Translations under genes and position numbers: made by a program
Shown here: positions 1 to 10,200 of the stretch, in pieces
Position numbering within the stretch: position 1 is the stretch's first letter
How the letters are laid out: every line of letters begins with the position of its first letter
Assembly (NCBI GenBank): GCA_964384335.1
Contig: CAYLKN010000031.1
Coordinates: forward strand, 1-23,935
DNA from: JAUICS01 sp964384335
GTDB lineage: Bacteria; Pseudomonadota; Alphaproteobacteria; Micavibrionales; Micavibrionaceae
DNA: 23,935 nt
Direction: 5' to 3'
Notes under the pieces: model-generated
What the model saw: only the letters and a program-made list of their open reading frames with translations
Database searches by the model: none
What the model was told of the DNA's origin: nothing

Positions 1-55
1 ACACCCGGTATTCGCAAATAAATCAGGGGCAATATATATATCAATTTTTAGAGTT

Positions 56-862
56 TTACCTTGCCATGAAAGCATGCAGGCATATGGCGGCCGCGTTGGA
101 GACATTCAGGCTTTTTAAAGCCCCTGACGTTTTTATGCTGACAGTAAAATCGCACTGGTTTTTAATTTTGGGTCTTATTCCTTTGCCTTCCGAGCCGAGA
201 ACACAGAGAATTTTCCTGTTTTTACCCGAATCAGAAAGCGCACTGAGTACCGTATCCGCGTGTTCGTCAAGCGCAAATGCCGTATACCCGTTATCCTGAA
301 GCGCTTCGACACAGTCGGAAAGATTCGTGAGCTGGCAGACAGGCACATGTTCGAGAGCCCCGGTGGCAACTTTCGCCAAGGCTCCATCAAGACGTGGACT
401 ATGACGTTTCTGCACCAGAAGACCGCTCACATCAAAAGCGCAGGCGGTTCTCAAAATGGCACCGACATTATGCGGATCGGTAATCTGGTCAAGCATGACA
501 AGACAGTCTTTGTCCTTTTGATTACCCTGAATTATAAGGTCCTGCAAAAAAACCTCGTCAAGGGGATGGACCTGAATTGCAATCCCCTGATGCACCGCAT
601 CCTTCAGTGTCTTATCCAGGATTTTCCCCTCAAATATCTGAGGGGCGGGACGCGCTATGCTATTCCGCTCCGCCTCTTTAAGAGTTAGGCTGAACTTATG
701 CATCGCGTTTTGCGTGATATACAGTTTTTTTACTTTACGGCCGGGGTTCAGCCACGCACTCACCACCGCATGCCATCCGTATATCCAGTATATGTCCCCT
801 TTCGGATTTTCTGAGCCTTTCCTCATAAAAATTAAAAAACACAACTTGACATTAAAGTCCAA
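56..862 (-). CDS. rlmB: 23S rRNA (guanosine-2'-O)-methyltransferase RlmB (SpoU/TrmH family)
   Basis: An S-adenosylmethionine-dependent SpoU-family RNA 2'-O-methyltransferase. RlmB modifies a conserved guanosine in the peptidyl-transferase region of 23S rRNA in the cytoplasm. Numbering from the TTG at 862, the N-terminal substrate-binding part (about 22-105) opens with the typical IYGWHAV segment. The three knot motifs follow: NVGAILRT (132-139, with the catalytic-type Asn and Arg), LGSEGKG (222-228) and SLNVSNAAA (251-259). Length is near the family norm of about 250. The TTG has an AGGA only 2-3 bases upstream, too close. The ATG at 826 (12 codons in, MRKGSENP) begins nearer the conserved region and may be the true start. 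The gene is divergent from tRNA-Tyr. The family is certain; choosing RlmB over another SpoU paralogue rests on overall layout. Confidence 0.9.
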   Translation of the reverse strand: MDFNVKLCFLIFMRKGSENPKGDIYWIYGWHAVVSAWLNPGRKVKKLYITQNAMHKFSLTLKEAERNSIARPAPQIFEGKILDKTLKDAVHQGIAIQVHPLDEVFLQDLIIQGNQKDKDCLVMLDQITDPHNVGAILRTACAFDVSGLLVQKRHSPRLDGALAKVATGALEHVPVCQLTNLSDCVEALQDNGYTAFALDEHADTVLSALSDSGKNRKILCVLGSEGKGIRPKIKNQCDFTVSIKTSGALKSLNVSNAAAICLHAFMAR

Positions 863-875
863 TTTCCTTTTTTAT
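846..875 (+). promoter_or_regulatory. Sigma-70-type promoter for tRNA-Tyr
   Basis: A perfect -35 box TTGACA (846-851) and a -10-like TTTTAT (870-875) are separated by 18 bp. The predicted start, near 882, lies about 17 bp before the mature tRNA 5' end. The -35 box overlaps the extreme 5' end of the divergent rlmB ORF if rlmB starts at its TTG. Confidence 0.6.
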
Positions 876-898
876 GAACCACTGATTAAAACTCTTTT

Positions 899-984
899 GG
901 AGGAGTGGCAGAGCGGTCAATTGCACCTGACTGTAAATCAGGCGCCTTCGGGCTACGTTGGTTCAAATCCAGCCTCCTCCACCA
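899..984 (+). tRNA. tRNA-Tyr (anticodon GTA), CCA encoded
   Basis: An 86-nt type II tRNA. The acceptor stem pairs GGAGGAG (899-905) with CTCCTCC (974-980), followed by discriminator A981 and an encoded CCA (982-984). The anticodon arm is CCTGA-CTGTAAA-TCAGG with GTA at 933-935. The T arm is GTTGG-TTCAAAT-CCAGC (957-973). A long variable arm with a CCTTCGGG hairpin lies between the anticodon and T arms, as expected for bacterial tRNA-Tyr. Confidence 0.97.
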
Positions 985-1046
985 TTCAGGCTCAGGCCTC
1001 ATTAATCAGTTCCAGACGGCACATTCATAAAAACAAAAAGTGACTG

Positions 1047-1847
1047 TTATTTTGCTTTGTGTTCCTGGTTTTCATCAGGATTTGTTTTTTTCGCGCCCTT
1101 TTTTTTGCTTTCTTCGGACTGCCTTGCAATTTCCTCTGGCGTAACGATACCTGCCGATACAACGAGTTTTACGCCTTCCTCAACCGTCATTTTAAGGAAA
1201 TGCAGTTCTGCTTTTGGCACGAAAAGGAGGTAGCCGGAGGTGGGGTTGGGCGTTGTCGGCACGAAAACATTGATTGTCTCGGTGTCCGTAAGACGCTGAA
1301 CCTCTCCCTTTGAACGGCCTGTGACAAACCCGATGGACCAGACACCTTTACGCGGATATTCAAGCATGACAACTTCCCGGAACGCCTGTGACTGACTGGC
1401 CATTATGGTTTCCATGATCTGCTTTATCGCGCCATATAAGTTGCGCACGACCGGCAGTCTGTGCACCGTGTAATCTGCAATACTGTAAACTATGCGGCCC
1501 AGAAAATTTGTGGCGAACCAGCCAACGGTAATCAGAAAGGTGATCGCAATGACCAGTCCAAGACCCGGTATCGTAAACGGCATATAAGTTTCGGGATTAT
1601 ATTTCTCAGGCAGGATATCGGAGACGGTATTATCAATAAACTGAATAAACATCCAGGTGAGGAATATAGTTATACTGATCGGCGCGGTGACCAGAATACC
1701 GGCCAGAAGATAGCCGCGAAGCCGCCCGAGAAAGGTAAGCTTTCCTGATGATAACGACATTTTCACAGGATCGTTATCTCCCCCGCTTTTGCCGGTTCCT
1801 TTATCTGCTTTTTCAGTATTTTCTGTTTTTGCTGTCTCTTCCGTCAT
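1047..1847 (-). CDS. DUF502 family inner-membrane protein
   Basis: A member of the DUF502 family of bacterial membrane proteins, whose function is not established. The N-terminus (about 40 residues) is charged and hydrophilic. Two hydrophobic segments follow, counted from the upstream GTG: about 47-74 (YLLAGILVTAPISITIFLTW) and about 96-120 (GLGLVIAITFLITVGWFATN). The conserved soluble region after them contains LPVVRNLYGAIKQ and FVPTTPNPTSGYL, both hallmarks of the family. The tail is Lys/Glu-rich. The start is placed at the ATG at 1847 because AGGGTGG lies about 8 bases upstream; a GTG at 1859 would add four residues. The gene is divergent from the adenylate cyclase, with the shared upstream region at 1848-1954. 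Confidence 0.88.
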   Translation of the reverse strand: MTEETAKTENTEKADKGTGKSGGDNDPVKMSLSSGKLTFLGRLRGYLLAGILVTAPISITIFLTWMFIQFIDNTVSDILPEKYNPETYMPFTIPGLGLVIAITFLITVGWFATNFLGRIVYSIADYTVHRLPVVRNLYGAIKQIMETIMASQSQAFREVVMLEYPRKGVWSIGFVTGRSKGEVQRLTDTETINVFVPTTPNPTSGYLLFVPKAELHFLKMTVEEGVKLVVSAGIVTPEEIARQSEESKKKGAKKTNPDENQEHKAK

Positions 1848-1921
1848 GTCCTGTACCACCCTGAAACATGTGCTTTTAATCTGGATATGAATGAAAACTG
1901 TCCTTAACGCAAGGTTTAATA

Positions 1922-1949
1922 TTGTATCCGGGCCAAGAGGATTTATACT
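1922..1949 (+). promoter_or_regulatory. Possible promoter of the CHASE2 cyclase gene
   Basis: TTGTAT (1922-1927) and TATACT (1944-1949) are spaced by 16 bp and match the -35/-10 pattern reasonably well. If this promoter is used, transcription starts around 1955-1957. The message would then be leaderless for the ATG at 1955, or carry about 23 bases before the ATG at 1979. Confidence 0.35.
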
Positions 1950-1954
1950 GGCAA

Positions 1955-4270
1955 ATGGATAACCGAATTGGCCCGCCCATGCTTAAACGCCTTCTGCTTA
2001 GCCGTTTTTTTCATTTTTTTCTCCTGTTTGCGCTGCTAACAGGTCTTTTGTTTGTAAGGATTGAGGACTATAGCTGGCTTAAGCAAATGCGTTTTATGGC
2101 CTTTGATACCTACAACCAGCTTTACCCGCGGCAAAAAACGGACCAGGTCGTTATCCTGGACATTGACGAGGCTTCTCTCAAACATCCCGAACTTGGCCAG
2201 TGGCCATGGTCACGTCATCAAATGGCCCGTATTGTCGATAATCTTTCTTCTATGGGCGCAAAAGCAATTGTTTTTGATATTACCTTCCCGGAAAAAGACA
2301 GAACATCACCGGCAACGGTTTTCAGAAAGCTGCCTGGCACCATAGATCTTGCCAAACTGGAAGAAACGGGCGCTTTGATTGATTATGACGCCGTCTTTGC
2401 AAATGCGATCAAACAGGCCGGAAATGTTGTAACCGGCTTTACCCGGGCGGATTCCATTCAGGTTGATGAAAATTACATGTTTGATACCGTCCGCAATCCG
2501 AGAATTGCCAAGCCTCTTCTTATCGGCGGCCAGGCGAAAAAAGAGCTTTTTGATAATGTTGCAAAAATGCGGAATACTGCCTCCAATATTGAGATATTAA
2601 CCGATAATTCCGCAGGCAACGGTTTTTTCTCAACAACACCGGATGTTGATGGAAAAATCCGCAAAATACCCCTGGTCATGGCTGTTGAACATCGCCTTAA
2701 CAACGGCCGGCGTGAGCTTCTGCATCCGTCTTTGGCCCTTGAGACGATAAGGGTTGCGCAAAACCCAAAACATATCATAAGGGTCATCTCATCCACCGGG
2801 AAATGGTCCGATGGCCCTTTTGACACACGCTACAAGGTTCAGGTGGGTGACTTTGTGATACCCATGACGCTGGACGGAAAAATTTATACCTATTTCTCAA
2901 GAAAGAGGGAAGATGACTATATCCCTGCCTATACCGTGTTTGACAAATCCGTGCCGGAGGACAGAATACGGGACAAAATCGTCTTAATCGGAACAAGTGC
3001 CGAGGGGTTGCGGGATATTCGCTCAACTCCTCTGGATATTTTCGTTGCGGGTGTTGAAGGCCATGTCAACGTCATTGAACAGATTTTGACGGAGACGTAT
3101 CTCATACGCTCGGAAAGTATAAACGGCGCGGAACTTTTCTTTGTTGCCGTCATCGGTTTCCTGATTATTATTCTGGCCCCGTTTCTTGGCGCAGTCATGA
3201 TGGCGGCATTTACACTTTTGCTTATCGGCGGGTTTGGATATCTGTCCTGGTATTCATTTATGGAGCACAAATATCTTTTTGATCCCGTTTTTCCTGCTTT
3301 TTCCTTTATTACGCTTTTTATGATGTCTTCCGTTCTAAGCTACATTCGCTCAGAAGGTGAAAAAAAACATGTGCGCGATACGTTCTCCCTTTATATCTCG
3401 CCGGATTACATCAAGGAACTGACTGCCAATCCGGATGCGGTGAAACTTGGCGGGGAAAGCAAGGAACTTACAGTAATGTTCACCGACATCCGCGGTTTCA
3501 CGTCGATCTCCGAAAAATTCTCACCGGAGGCACTGACAAAGCTGATGAACGATTTTCTGACGCCGATGTCTGATCTTGTCATGGAAAACCGCGGTACCAT
3601 CGACAAATATATGGGCGATGCAATGATGGCGTTCTGGAACGCGCCTCTGGACGATCCCAATCATGCCTTTGATGCCTGCCGCACGGCTTTGCTTATGAAT
3701 GCAGCGCTTGAGCCCATAAACCGCCGCCTGGATGAAGAAATGACGGCCGCCGGAAAAGAACCGGTTGTCCTGAAGGCAGGGATCGGAATCAACACGGGCA
3801 TATGCTCGGTCGGGAATATGGGGTCACAGCAACGCTTTGCCTATTCCGCCATGGGCGATGCGGTCAATCTGGCATCCCGTCTGGAAGGGCAGACCAAAAG
3901 CTATGGCGTCAACACACTTATCGGCGATGAAACGAACCGTCAGGTAGAAAACAGCTTTGCCACGCTTGAAATGGATCTGGTAAGGGTTAAGGGAAAACTG
4001 GAGCCGGTGCATATCTTTACCCTTGTCGGTGACGAGACTCTTGCCTCTTCGGATATGTTCAGGGAATGGCAGCGCGTGCATAAACAGATGCTGGAGTCTT
4101 ACCGGTCACAGAATTTCGACCAGGCCGAAAAACTGATTGCACACTGCCTTGAGGCCTCGAATGGAGCGCTTTCGGAATTTTACGCGTTGTATACACAACG
4201 GCTGGCAGGTTTTAAAAATAATCCGCCGCCGCCGGACTGGGACGGCGTGTTTGTTGCAACGTCAAAATAA
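1955..4270 (+). CDS. CHASE2-domain class III adenylate cyclase
   Basis: Predicted membrane-bound cyclase that makes cAMP from ATP in the cytoplasm in response to an extracytoplasmic signal. Numbering is from the in-frame TTG at 1922. A first membrane segment (about 24-45) precedes a periplasmic CHASE2 sensor (about 52-390; motifs VVILDIDEASL and KIVLIGTSAEGLRD). Three membrane segments follow (about 403-420, 421-443, 452-474), then the cyclase domain (about 513-700). Catalytic residues are intact: metal Asp522 (FTDIRGFT) and Asp566 (KYMGDAMMAF), adenine-selecting Lys562 and Asp646, and transition-state Asn649 and Arg653 (GDAVNLASRLEG). The Lys/Asp pair favours cAMP over cGMP. ATG starts at 1955 (AGAGGA 13 bases upstream) and 1979 (MLKRLLLSRFF) are both plausible; TTG 1922 is less likely. 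The stop lies 2 bp from the stop of the convergent giant gene. Confidence 0.92.
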   Translation: MDNRIGPPMLKRLLLSRFFHFFLLFALLTGLLFVRIEDYSWLKQMRFMAFDTYNQLYPRQKTDQVVILDIDEASLKHPELGQWPWSRHQMARIVDNLSSMGAKAIVFDITFPEKDRTSPATVFRKLPGTIDLAKLEETGALIDYDAVFANAIKQAGNVVTGFTRADSIQVDENYMFDTVRNPRIAKPLLIGGQAKKELFDNVAKMRNTASNIEILTDNSAGNGFFSTTPDVDGKIRKIPLVMAVEHRLNNGRRELLHPSLALETIRVAQNPKHIIRVISSTGKWSDGPFDTRYKVQVGDFVIPMTLDGKIYTYFSRKREDDYIPAYTVFDKSVPEDRIRDKIVLIGTSAEGLRDIRSTPLDIFVAGVEGHVNVIEQILTETYLIRSESINGAELFFVAVIGFLIIILAPFLGAVMMAAFTLLLIGGFGYLSWYSFMEHKYLFDPVFPAFSFITLFMMSSVLSYIRSEGEKKHVRDTFSLYISPDYIKELTANPDAVKLGGESKELTVMFTDIRGFTSISEKFSPEALTKLMNDFLTPMSDLVMENRGTIDKYMGDAMMAFWNAPLDDPNHAFDACRTALLMNAALEPINRRLDEEMTAAGKEPVVLKAGIGINTGICSVGNMGSQQRFAYSAMGDAVNLASRLEGQTKSYGVNTLIGDETNRQVENSFATLEMDLVRVKGKLEPVHIFTLVGDETLASSDMFREWQRVHKQMLESYRSQNFDQAEKLIAHCLEASNGALSEFYALYTQRLAGFKNNPPPPDWDGVFVATSK

Positions 4271-4272
4271 CA

Positions 4273-7200
4273 TCAGGCGAAATTGACGGCAGCGGATGAC
4301 GTGTCGTCAACAAGAAGGGTCACATTACCGTCGGTATAAACGTCATAGTTTTTTGTACCGCCATCTTCTTGCGTGGCATTTTCATTTATATCCTGTACTC
4401 CGGTCTGAGTTCCCGAAAACCCGGAAATATTCAGGGTGTCGTTAGGGTCCTTAATTTCTATCCTCAGAATGTTCCGGTCATCAGTCATGGATATGATTTC
4501 CTGAATATCAAGATTAATGGTTTGCGTATTAGCATTATCTTCAAACACAATTCGCTCAATATTGCTGATTTCATCGAACTGGGAGAAATCGATCACAGTG
4601 TCCCCTGCATCAATTACAAGCGTATCATCCCCATGGCCGCCATCAATGACATTTTCCGGTGTACCGAGCCCGAGATCGACAGTTACCACATTACCGGCAC
4701 CGTCAACGGTTACAAGATTACCGTTTTGGTCCAGAGAGAAATCCATAATACCCGGCCCAAACGGCGCACTGCCTTCATACTCAAGCGATCCGTCACGCTG
4801 AATCTCGAAAAAGGCATAATTATCCTGATTGACCAGAACAAGCGCATTGTTATCCATGTCCATCAGAACTTCCGTATCTGAGGTAATATCAAAAACGCCA
4901 AGCGATGTTAAATCGATATTGTCTTTTTCCCGCATATCCGCAGGATCACGGAGATCATAAATTTTTAAGAAGTCGTCCCCTGAGGGATCCGAAATCAGAA
5001 AGTATCCAAAACCCTCGTCAATCTGTCCGCTGACCAGTNNNNNNNNNNNNNNNNNNNNNNNNNNNNNNNNNNNNNNNNNNNNNNNNNNNNNNNNNNNNNN
5101 NNNNNNNNNNNNNNNNNNNNNNNNNNNNNNNNNNNNNNGGATGTTACTGCCGTAGGACTTTGAGGATCACCGATATCAATCGAACGGAACCATAAGGTCC
5201 CGCCATCATCAGAGAGTGTATAAACATATTCGTTTTCATCATCGAATGCGGCACCAATAATATTTTCAATACCGTTCCCATCATAAAAAGCACTCGTTGG
5301 CGCACTCGGATCTGATGAGTCAATAAGTGAGAAACCGTTGGCTGAGGTATAGACCAGCGCAAGGGTATCATTGACAATAATATCTTCGGGGTTATCAAAC
5401 TGCAGGCCGTTTAGTGGAAGTAGACCATTTAACAAATCACCTGCAGTATCCAGAATTTTCCAAGTGCCTTGTGAAGCGCCGTCCTTCAGCAAAACATAAT
5501 TGCCGTTTATAGTTGCAAAATGGTCGGCGCCCGAAACGGCACCAATGTTAAACGGGGCTGTGACCGACCCGCCGCCCGCCGCGGAATTCAGGGCCATCAG
5601 GTTATTGAATTTGAACAGATCATGACCCTCACCGCCAAAATAGGCGTTTTTCCCGTGTGTATCAACGTTAAACACATCTCTTTTCGCACCGCCAAACAGG
5701 ATATTGCCTTCCATTGTGGTAGCATCAAGATTGAATATATCATCCCCGTTTTCTCCGTAAACCTCGTTGTACGAAGCACCGTTACTAAGATTGATGGTAT
5801 CGGAAAATCCCGGTGCTGATGATCCCATAAACACGATATTATCGAATTGCCCGTCTATGGTAACGGTATCGTTTCCGTTCTGGAAAGAAAGAATCTGCCC
5901 ATCCGATGGTAAGGTTGCGTTATCGTCATTTGCAGTAGCGTTAGCAAACGCATCGGGTCTGGCAACAAAAAATACTTCCTTGACCGTCTGTGAACTTGGT
6001 GTTCCGCCACCGTCTTTGGCTTCAAATTCGAGAGTAAAGCTAAAGAACTCCGCCGGAAGATCGGCCTCATTACCAGTGATATTGATCTCCAGCAATCCGT
6101 CAGCACCGATACTCCAGCTATCGATAAAACTGTAAGGATTTGGATTTGGATTCAATTCGCTGACATTGGTTCCGTCACGATAATCATCAAGCAGAGTCTG
6201 TGAGGCGGCAGTGAGATCAATATCAACCACATCGGAACCGCGGGCATTGAAAATGACGTTATTATCGTCGGTTTGTGTTTTGAAGTAGAAGTCTGCAGCG
6301 TTTTCCGAAGGATTTAGTCCGCCAGGCAGACCGTGCAGGCCTGTGTTATCCGGATCAAAGAACCGTTCCCTGAAATTGTGGACCAGTTTCGAGCCTGTGC
6401 TCATGGCGAATTCCAGAGGAACCGAGGTTACATCGGCAACGGCCGCCTCATCATCATTAACCGGATCAACCGTTACATGGATCGTGTTGGTGAACAGGCC
6501 GTCCAGAGCAAGAGTTTTCAGGCCCGGCGCATCGGAAGCGGCCCCGTTGTTACTTTCGCCGAATAGGATATCACCGCCGAAGTTATAAACACTGTTGATA
6601 TCTCCGCTGTCGAAATATGTATCGACTTGTGTGAAGTTTGTGCCGTCGAACTCCAGTATTGTTAAACCAGAGATTTCATCCGCAACATAAATATACTTTC
6701 CATCTAAAGAAATTTGGGTCGCATTACCGGGCGTGTTCAAAACTGCAACTTGCGTAAAGGCAGATCCGTTGAATGTATAGGCTTTTACGCCTTCACTCCC
6801 GTCGGCAACATAGAAATATGTTCCGTCGCCAACAATATCCAGTGCCTGTCCAGCTGTATCAAAGTTTCCGATCTCAGCAAAACCGGAACCGTCAAAATCA
6901 AGCGCCCTGATTCCGTTCGTACCATCCGCGACATAGATGTAATTTCCATCGCTCCAGAGGCTTTCCGCACTTCCGGCAGGCCCGAAAGGTGCACCGACCT
7001 GCGTGAAATCGGTTCCGTCGAAATCATACGCGGTAATGCCGTTGCCATCCGCAACGAATATATAGCCGTGTTCAACAAGTATATCACGGGGGTTTGTACC
7101 AACGTTAAAAACATTCCCCTGCATCATTATATCGTTTCCGTCAAAAGTGAACGCCCTCAATTCTCCGCTTGCATTGTCAACTGCATAAATATATGTCCCG

Positions 7201-10200
7201 TCCCCGGCGACACCGGCGGTTTGCCCCCCGGTATATTCGTTACCCAGTGAAACAAGACTGCCGTCCGTGTCTTTTTTGAAAACGAGCAGGCCGTTCATTT
7301 CATCCGCCACGTAAAGATACTCACCGTCGTCCCACATATTCCTGATCTGGTTATCGAAGGTAAATTCATCCGATACGTAGGCATTGACTCCGCCATCCTG
7401 AATAACCGAATAGGTAAAGCTGTCCTGCCCAAAGAAATCCGTGTCCGGCGTATATGTAACTTCACCCGTGGCGGCATTAAAATTGAAACTGCCGTTTTCC
7501 GGCTGGCCGCTGATAAAAATTTCCTGGGGTGTAAAAACTGAATTAATAATGTTATTTAACGGATCATTCAGATCTATTGTTAGGGGATTATCTTCAGGCG
7601 TGCTTGCAAAGAATGAGTTTGCCTGGATAAAGTTCTGGTTGTTGACTGTTATTGTTGCCCCGGCCTCATAGACAATTTCAGCCACCGCGCCGGTGGAGAT
7701 ATTCTGGACGATAATAGTTTCAATTCCGTCAACGTCGCTTTTCTCAAATTTCCCGTTACTATCTGTCGATAAAAGATTTCCTGCATCATCCACCGCCAGT
7801 GCGGTCACTTCATAGCCGCTGTGCGTGCCCGTGTCTTTCCATATCCTGTTAAGAGCGCCGTCAAACTTTACCAGTTCGCCGCCTTGCCCGCCCACATAGA
7901 TTGAACCGTCCTGTGCAGTTACAATCTCTGTTACGGGTGAGCCGGTTGCCGTAACCTGTTTCGTAAAATCCGAACCATCAGAGAGAATGTTTATAATCTC
8001 ACCTGTATCCGTACCGACGATTACATTGCCGTATTCGCCGATGACAATGGCGTATGGGTTTAATCCCGAACCAGACATATCGTAATTCCAGATTTCATTT
8101 CCGGCCGGGTCGATTTTCCTTACTCTACCGTCGTCACTGGCCGTGTAAACAAACCCCTGTCCGTCAACGGCGATATCCATTATTGTGCCGCCGGGGCCAT
8201 AATCCCAGAATTTGAAACCGCTATCGGCATTCAGCTTCGTAATCAACGGCCCGTCGGCTGCATAAACTGCATTGCCGGTGACGGCAAGATTATCTACACC
8301 TGAACCCAAATTGTAAGACCAGATTACATTTCCGGCCGGGTCAAGTTTTGTAATCATTCCATCATTCTGCCCCGCATACAGAAAACCGTCATCATCGATT
8401 GTAAGACTGTTTAATGGCGCGCCGAATGATACTGGCCAGGGTGTACCGGCATTATCCTCCGTTCCATCCGCGGAAAACTTCCGGATCTGACTACCTTCCG
8501 CGACATAGGAATTTCCAAAATCATCGAATGTGATGTCAGTTATCGCCGCACCAAGGGTGTTTGAGAATAACTGGACCGGTCCGTTGCCGCCGTCCGTCGT
8601 GTCGAAGGCGAAATTCTGGGTCTGCGCATTGTATTCCGCAAATCCCTGAAGGATCTCGTAATTCCCCTGCTGAATATTGATGTTCAGGGTGTCGTTTCCG
8701 CCGACATTTACCGTAATCTTATTGTCGTGCGTATTTAAAAATATATTGTCCGTAACACCGAGATTGAGGGTCTGAGCGCTTGCATCGGTCTGCATGTCCA
8801 CATTTTCAATGCTGCTGACGGTAATATTCGTTAATGAAAACGATCCGCCTCCGTCTCCCTCCAGAAGGAGCCTATCAATACCCGCCCCGCCGTCCAGAAC
8901 ATTATCATATCCGTCCGTTTTCAGGGTGTCGTTTCCGCCTTGGCCTGAAAGCTCATCTGTTCCCGCCCCGCCGTCAAGAACGTCATTCCCGCCCATAAAG
9001 CTGTAATTGCCGCCATTGTTGTCAACCGGGGTAAAACCCTCCTCAACGATAACCGTGTTACCGTCCAGAACTTCTTTAACCGTGTAAATCCCGTCATTAT
9101 TTGTTGTTCCGGTAATTTCAAACGTGTCGCCGGCTTCCAGATCTTCCGCGAAATTGCTGCCGCCTTCATCAACAATGCGGTCGCCGTAAAACTTCGTTGA
9201 GTTCAAATTGCTGAATTCCCATAAGGAAGAGCCGTCCCAGGCCACTGAATTAACGTTCCCGGGTCCCGTGGTAACCGGAGAAGAAACCCCCATAAACGGA
9301 TTAAATACATAAACATTCGATGATCCGTCGGATATCAGGAAGTTTTCACCGTCGTAGGCGACTCCTTTGGGGTTTCCGACAGGAAGCGCCGCGGTATAAA
9401 CAACGTTGCCCGTTGCCGTGTCGATTCTGGAAAGGGATGACGACATCGCGTCAACCGCCCATAAATCTTCGCCGTCCCAGGTAAGGCCTTTGATATCCTG
9501 AAGCCCCGTAAGCGTGACCGTATTGATAACGGTTCCGTCCTCCGGACTGATAACAGAAAGGGTATCGTCATTTCCGCTGCCGCCGTTACCATCGCTGACC
9601 CACAGGTATTTGCCGTCCCAGGCAATGCCGTTTGTGTCATCCCCGGGTGTTGGAAAACGATCAAAATAAAATCCGGATTCGGGATCAAACTGTATAATCT
9701 CATCGTTCGTTTCGCTAATGGCCCAGAAATACTGCCCGTCAAAGGTAACATCCGGAGGGTTAAAGGTCGGAACGGTATTATCGAATACATGATCTGTTGT
9801 CCCGTCAAATGCCTTGAAGGAGAAATCGGCCCCGAAAGTCGCTCCCGTCGGACCACCGGATATTGTATCATTACCGCCTTCACCCAGAATGATGTTGTCG
9901 CCGTCATCCCCTGTCAAAGTATCGTTTCCCGGCCCCAGTCTCTGCTGCACCAGAATATTAAGCGTACCGTCCTCAATCACTGTGCCGTCGGTGAACACGA
10001 ACCCTAAATCATCGGGGGTCGTTCCGGCACCGTCATGCTGGAAATAGATATTGCCGTCCAAAACATCCCGCATGGTGAACGAGGAGCCGTAAACAAGTTC
10101 CTCACCGGGATTAAGAACCCCATCTGCATTACTATCCAGGAAAAGAATGCCGTCCTCCGCCTCGTCCGTAATCCGGATGGTAATCTGGTCCGGGGGGGTG

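Noticed and set aside
657..1043. A 128-residue plus-strand ORF spanning tRNA-Tyr
   Set aside because: It reads through a well-formed tRNA and the rlmB 5' region, so it is not a gene.
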